DNA of 64,000 nt from Lachnospiraceae bacterium UBA4260 (lineage in GTDB: Bacteria > Bacillota > Clostridia > Lachnospirales > Lachnospiraceae), in NCBI GenBank assembly GCA_002395235.1, contig DGWK01000007.1, forward strand, positions 1-64,000, written 5' to 3'. Every line of letters starts with the position of its first letter. Within the stretch, counting starts at the first letter, position 1. Below the pieces are notes generated by a model that was given only the letters and a program-made list of their open reading frames with translations, did no database searches and was not told the DNA's origin. The position numbers and the translations under genes were made by a program. This document shows, one piece after another, positions 61,603 to 64,000 of this stretch.

Positions 61603-62308
61603 GCGGACGATCCTGTTCCTGGCGGAAGGGGTCGCGATGGCGGCCGCGGCGGCGTGGCTTTTCTATCAGTCCTGGACGGCGGCGCTGATCCTGTCGCCCT
61701 TTGCCATCCCCTACTGCAGGCACAGGATCAGGGGAGAGAGGGAAAAGGAGAAGCGGGTATTGTCAGGTCAGTTCCGGGAACTGCTCGAGAGCGTGAACAA
61801 CGCGCTCAGATCCGGGGATTCCCCGGAAAACGCCTTTCGCGAGGGGCACCGGGAGATGGTCTATCAGTACGGCAAATACGCGCCGATCACAAGAGAGACG
61901 GCCAGGATGATGGCCGGGCTGGACAATCAGATTCCGCTTGAAAAGCTCCTTGAGGACTTTGCGCAGAGGGGTGGGACGGAGGAGATCAGGGAATTCGCGG
62001 AGGTCTTCGGGATCGCGAAGAGAGGAGGCGGCAACATGACTGAGATTCTGTCCAGGACGTCGCTTCTGATCGCGGAGAGGCTGGATGTGGAGAACGAGAT
62101 CAGCATCATGCTGGGAAACCGCCGGCTTGAGCAGAGGATCATGGACATCACGCCTTTTATGATCATTTTCTATATCGGGATCACGTCTCCGGGCTTCTTC
62201 GATGTTCTCTACCACAACCTGGAAGGGGTGGCATTCATGACCCTGTGCCTGGGCGCCTATCTGAGCGCGCTGTTTTTGTCGGAGAAGATTCTGTCGGTAA
62301 CGCTTTGA
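61520..62308 (+). CDS. TadB-like inner-membrane pilus assembly protein
   Basis: A 262-residue T2SSF-family protein: two membrane segments near the N-terminus (about 33-66), a cytoplasmic helical F domain (FRELLESVNNALRSGDSPEN and FGIAKRGGGNMTEIL), and C-terminal membrane segments. ATG 61520 with GGAGAAGA upstream overlaps cpaF by 83 bases; TTG near 61592, close to the cpaF stop, is an alternative start that would shorten the N-terminus by about 24 residues. Confidence 0.85.
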   Translation: MGRSSASGIKKKRSARDLSSTWQELISERTILFLAEGVAMAAAAAWLFYQSWTAALILSPFAIPYCRHRIRGEREKEKRVLSGQFRELLESVNNALRSGDSPENAFREGHREMVYQYGKYAPITRETARMMAGLDNQIPLEKLLEDFAQRGGTEEIREFAEVFGIAKRGGGNMTEILSRTSLLIAERLDVENEISIMLGNRRLEQRIMDITPFMIIFYIGITSPGFFDVLYHNLEGVAFMTLCLGAYLSALFLSEKILSVTL

Positions 62309-62322
62309 GGGAGGAAGAACAG

Positions 62323-63897
62323 GTGGAAATATACATTTACAGTCTGATCCTGGCGGGGTATGCGCTTTTGTACTTTCTCTCGAGAGACGCAGAGGGCACC
62401 GGAATGACGAGAATGGCGGTCTTCCTGTATGAGAAGGGAAGGGCGCTGGGGCAAAAGAGCAAGGGAAGGAACGTTTTTCACGAGAGCGGGATCCGCAGAG
62501 ACCTCGCGGTCCTGTATCCGTACGGAAAGCTCGAGGGAGAAGAGAGGCGCTTTTATGTGGAGCGGATCCGGATCGCGCTCATGATCCTTCTTGTCGGCGA
62601 CATTCTGGCCGCCGCAGGGTACGCGGCCGCCGAAGGCAGCATGCTCCTGCAGGGCGGCGGACTTGTGAGAGAGGAAATCGGCGGAGAGGACCGAAGTACG
62701 CAGCTGGACGCCTATATCGTGCAGAGAGCGGAAAACGGGGAGAGGTCCGCCGCGGAAGGGGCGGGCGGTGAAAGCGGGAACGCGGCGGACGGAAAAACCG
62801 GCCGGGAGCAGAGGGGCGATGAGAGCAGCCCCGCCTATCAGGGCAGCTACCGGCTGGAGGTCCGCTCGCGCAGGTATGACGAGAAACAGGCGAAGGCCTT
62901 GGCGGAGCGCTTATTTGCGCTTCTCCCGAAAAAGATCCGGGGAGAGAATCCGAGCCTGCGCCATGTGACAAGGTCGCTTGACCTTCCTCAGGAAGTGGAG
63001 GGGTATCCCTTTCAGATCGTCTGGGAGAGCAGCAGCTACGCGCTGATCGACGCGGACGGGACAGTCGGGAACCTCGGAATGGAGGAGGGCGAGAGCAGGC
63101 CTGTGACGCTCACGGCGGTGCTCACCTATGACAATGGGACGGCAGGCGGGCTGCGCTATGAAAAGGAATACGAGGCCGCGGTCTACGGACAGGAACTCTC
63201 GGAAGAAGAAAAACTAAGCAGCCGGATCAGGGAGGCCATCCGAAGCGCGGATGAAAAGAGCGCCGCCGATCAGATGCTGCCGCTTCCCGGCCGGGTGGGG
63301 GATCAGTCCATCATCTGGGAGGAAAAGCCCTCGGGATCGGGACTCTCTCTGCTGCTCTTTGCCGGAATCGTCGCCTTCCTTGCGGCGGCCGCCATGGGGA
63401 GCCGCCTGCACGACCAGGTGGTAAAGAGAGAGCGGCAGATGATGCTGGACTATCCGCAGATCATCAGTAAATTTGTGCTCTATCTGGGCGCGGGACTGAG
63501 CATTCGCAGTACATTCAATAAACTCGGAGAAGATTACCTGCGGCAGAGAGAAGCGGGAATGGAGGAGCGGGGCGCCTATGAGGAGATCCTTCTGGTGTGC
63601 AGAGAGCTGGCCAGCGGCGTGCCGGAGACAGAGGCGTACGCGCAGCTGGGCCAGCGCTGCAGGTCCAGGCAATACACAAAGCTGAGCGCTATTTTGGCCC
63701 AGAATCTAAAAAAAGGAAATCAGGAACTACTGTCTGTAATGCAGCAGGAGGCAAAAGCGTCCTTTGAGGAGCGGCGCAGCACGGCAAGAAAGCTGGGAGA
63801 GGAGGCGGAGACAAAGCTGCTGCTGCCGATGATCGTGATGCTGGCTATTACAATGCTGATCATTATAATTCCTGCCTATTACAGTTTTGCGGCGTGA
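62323..63897 (+). CDS. TadC-like pilus assembly protein with a large inserted domain
   Basis: A 524-residue protein, much longer than usual TadC (about 300). TM1 at about 2-20 and TM2 at about 86-105; an inserted ~230-residue region (about 108-338); TM3 at about 340-360; T2SSF domain (LDYPQIISKFVLYLGAGLSI, AKASFEERRSTARKLGEEAE); and a C-terminal TM. The insert has a low-complexity Gly/Ala/Glu part, then a beta-rich part (LDLPQEVEGYPFQIVWESSS, VTLTAVLTYDNG) resembling the atrophied bacterial Ig domain. Lying between TM2 and TM3, it is probably outside the cell. GTG start follows GAGGAAG. Confidence 0.83.
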   Translation: MEIYIYSLILAGYALLYFLSRDAEGTGMTRMAVFLYEKGRALGQKSKGRNVFHESGIRRDLAVLYPYGKLEGEERRFYVERIRIALMILLVGDILAAAGYAAAEGSMLLQGGGLVREEIGGEDRSTQLDAYIVQRAENGERSAAEGAGGESGNAADGKTGREQRGDESSPAYQGSYRLEVRSRRYDEKQAKALAERLFALLPKKIRGENPSLRHVTRSLDLPQEVEGYPFQIVWESSSYALIDADGTVGNLGMEEGESRPVTLTAVLTYDNGTAGGLRYEKEYEAAVYGQELSEEEKLSSRIREAIRSADEKSAADQMLPLPGRVGDQSIIWEEKPSGSGLSLLLFAGIVAFLAAAAMGSRLHDQVVKRERQMMLDYPQIISKFVLYLGAGLSIRSTFNKLGEDYLRQREAGMEERGAYEEILLVCRELASGVPETEAYAQLGQRCRSRQYTKLSAILAQNLKKGNQELLSVMQQEAKASFEERRSTARKLGEEAETKLLLPMIVMLAITMLIIIIPAYYSFAA

Positions 63898-63942
63898 GGA
63901 AAGAGACAACATGAGGAATTGTACAAAAGGAAAGGAGTACGG

Positions 63943-64000
63943 ATGAGAGAGACGGCAAGAGATTTTATGCGGGATGAAGCAGGAATGGGGACGGTGGAGA
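63943..64000 (+). CDS. Flp-type pilin, start only (runs off the window)
   Basis: The first 19 codons read MRETARDFMRDEAGMGTVE. The basic leader followed by Gly-Met with Glu at +5 of the mature part is the cleavage site of type IVb (Flp) prepilins or TadE-like pseudopilins, processed by the A24 peptidase at the other end of this locus. AAAGGAG precedes the start. The hydrophobic segment lies beyond the window edge. Confidence 0.75.
   Translation, partial: MRETARDFMRDEAGMGTVE

Noticed and set aside
63911..63946. A 12-codon reading frame overlapping the pilin start (ATGA)
   Set aside because: Too short to support as a gene; it could be a leader peptide, but nothing in the sequence shows this.
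1..64000. CRISPR array, tRNA genes, insertion sequences or prophage
   Set aside because: No regularly spaced repeats, no cloverleaf-like sequence with CCA context, no transposase or integrase motifs and no phage structural genes were seen. A tRNA covariance scan would be the decisive test and could not be run.

Overview
The window reads as chromosomal DNA of a moderately GC-rich Firmicute, most likely Lachnospiraceae (class Clostridia). The support is AGGAGG-type ribosome sites, frequent GTG/TTG starts, a Gram-positive style surface-protein set (L,D-transpeptidase and amidase with choline-binding-like repeats, no outer-membrane genes), a clostridial CsoR/CopA pair, rubredoxin, DUF1858, a DUF1576 membrane protein and a Flp/Tad pilus locus of the clostridial type. 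The family assignment is inference; no database was searched.

Layout. 1-214 is the 3' end of a 23S rRNA gene, followed by a terminator with no 5S gene in between. 334-1733 (minus) holds a C39-like cysteine peptidase and a class II glutamine amidotransferase. 1969-7392 (plus) is a tightly packed run: CDF metal exporter, radical SAM/SPASM protein, unknown protein, cytidylate-kinase-like protein, PNPOx-like flavoprotein and DUF1576 membrane protein. A GH25 lysozyme and a cysteine-synthase-like enzyme follow. 9355-14540 is a clostripain-like protease, an XpaC-like protein and a TelA-like protein. 14730-16610 is a secreted L,D-transpeptidase.

16706-34398 is a surface-polysaccharide region. rfbB makes dTDP-4-keto-6-deoxyglucose. 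A convergent minus-strand operon (WecE-type aminotransferase, ArnC/DPM-like glycosyltransferase, ATP-grasp ligase and two small EmrE/ArnE-F-like membrane proteins) looks like a pathway that makes, possibly acylates, and flips a lipid-linked 4-aminosugar. Divergent from it is a capsule-type operon: wzz, wzy, a P-loop protein, two glycosyltransferases, wzx and licD. An amidase sharing an unusual cell-wall-binding repeat with the L,D-transpeptidase, shikimate kinase, a rhamnosyltransferase-like GT and a GtrB-like GT close the region.

34533-48920 holds a very large CheB-CheR-histidine kinase-receiver fusion, FtsH, a polytopic membrane protein of glycosyltransferase type, a free-standing FakA C-terminal-like domain, an AT-rich MBOAT/AlgJ-like O-acetylation pair, a metallophosphoesterase and a GH2 beta-mannosidase. 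49086-56759 is metal homeostasis: a CsoR-controlled CopA with a CopZ-like domain at its C-terminus, then (after aroE on the minus strand) a zur-znuA-znuC-znuB operon behind a clear promoter and Zur-box-like palindrome. 56807-58503 carries DUF1858, a lactate-dehydrogenase-like protein whose catalytic His is replaced by Gln, and rubredoxin. 58803-64000 is the start of a Tad pilus locus (prepilin peptidase, TadZ, TadA/CpaF, TadB, TadC and the beginning of a Flp-type pilin), cut by the window edge. No tRNA, IS element, prophage or CRISPR array was seen.
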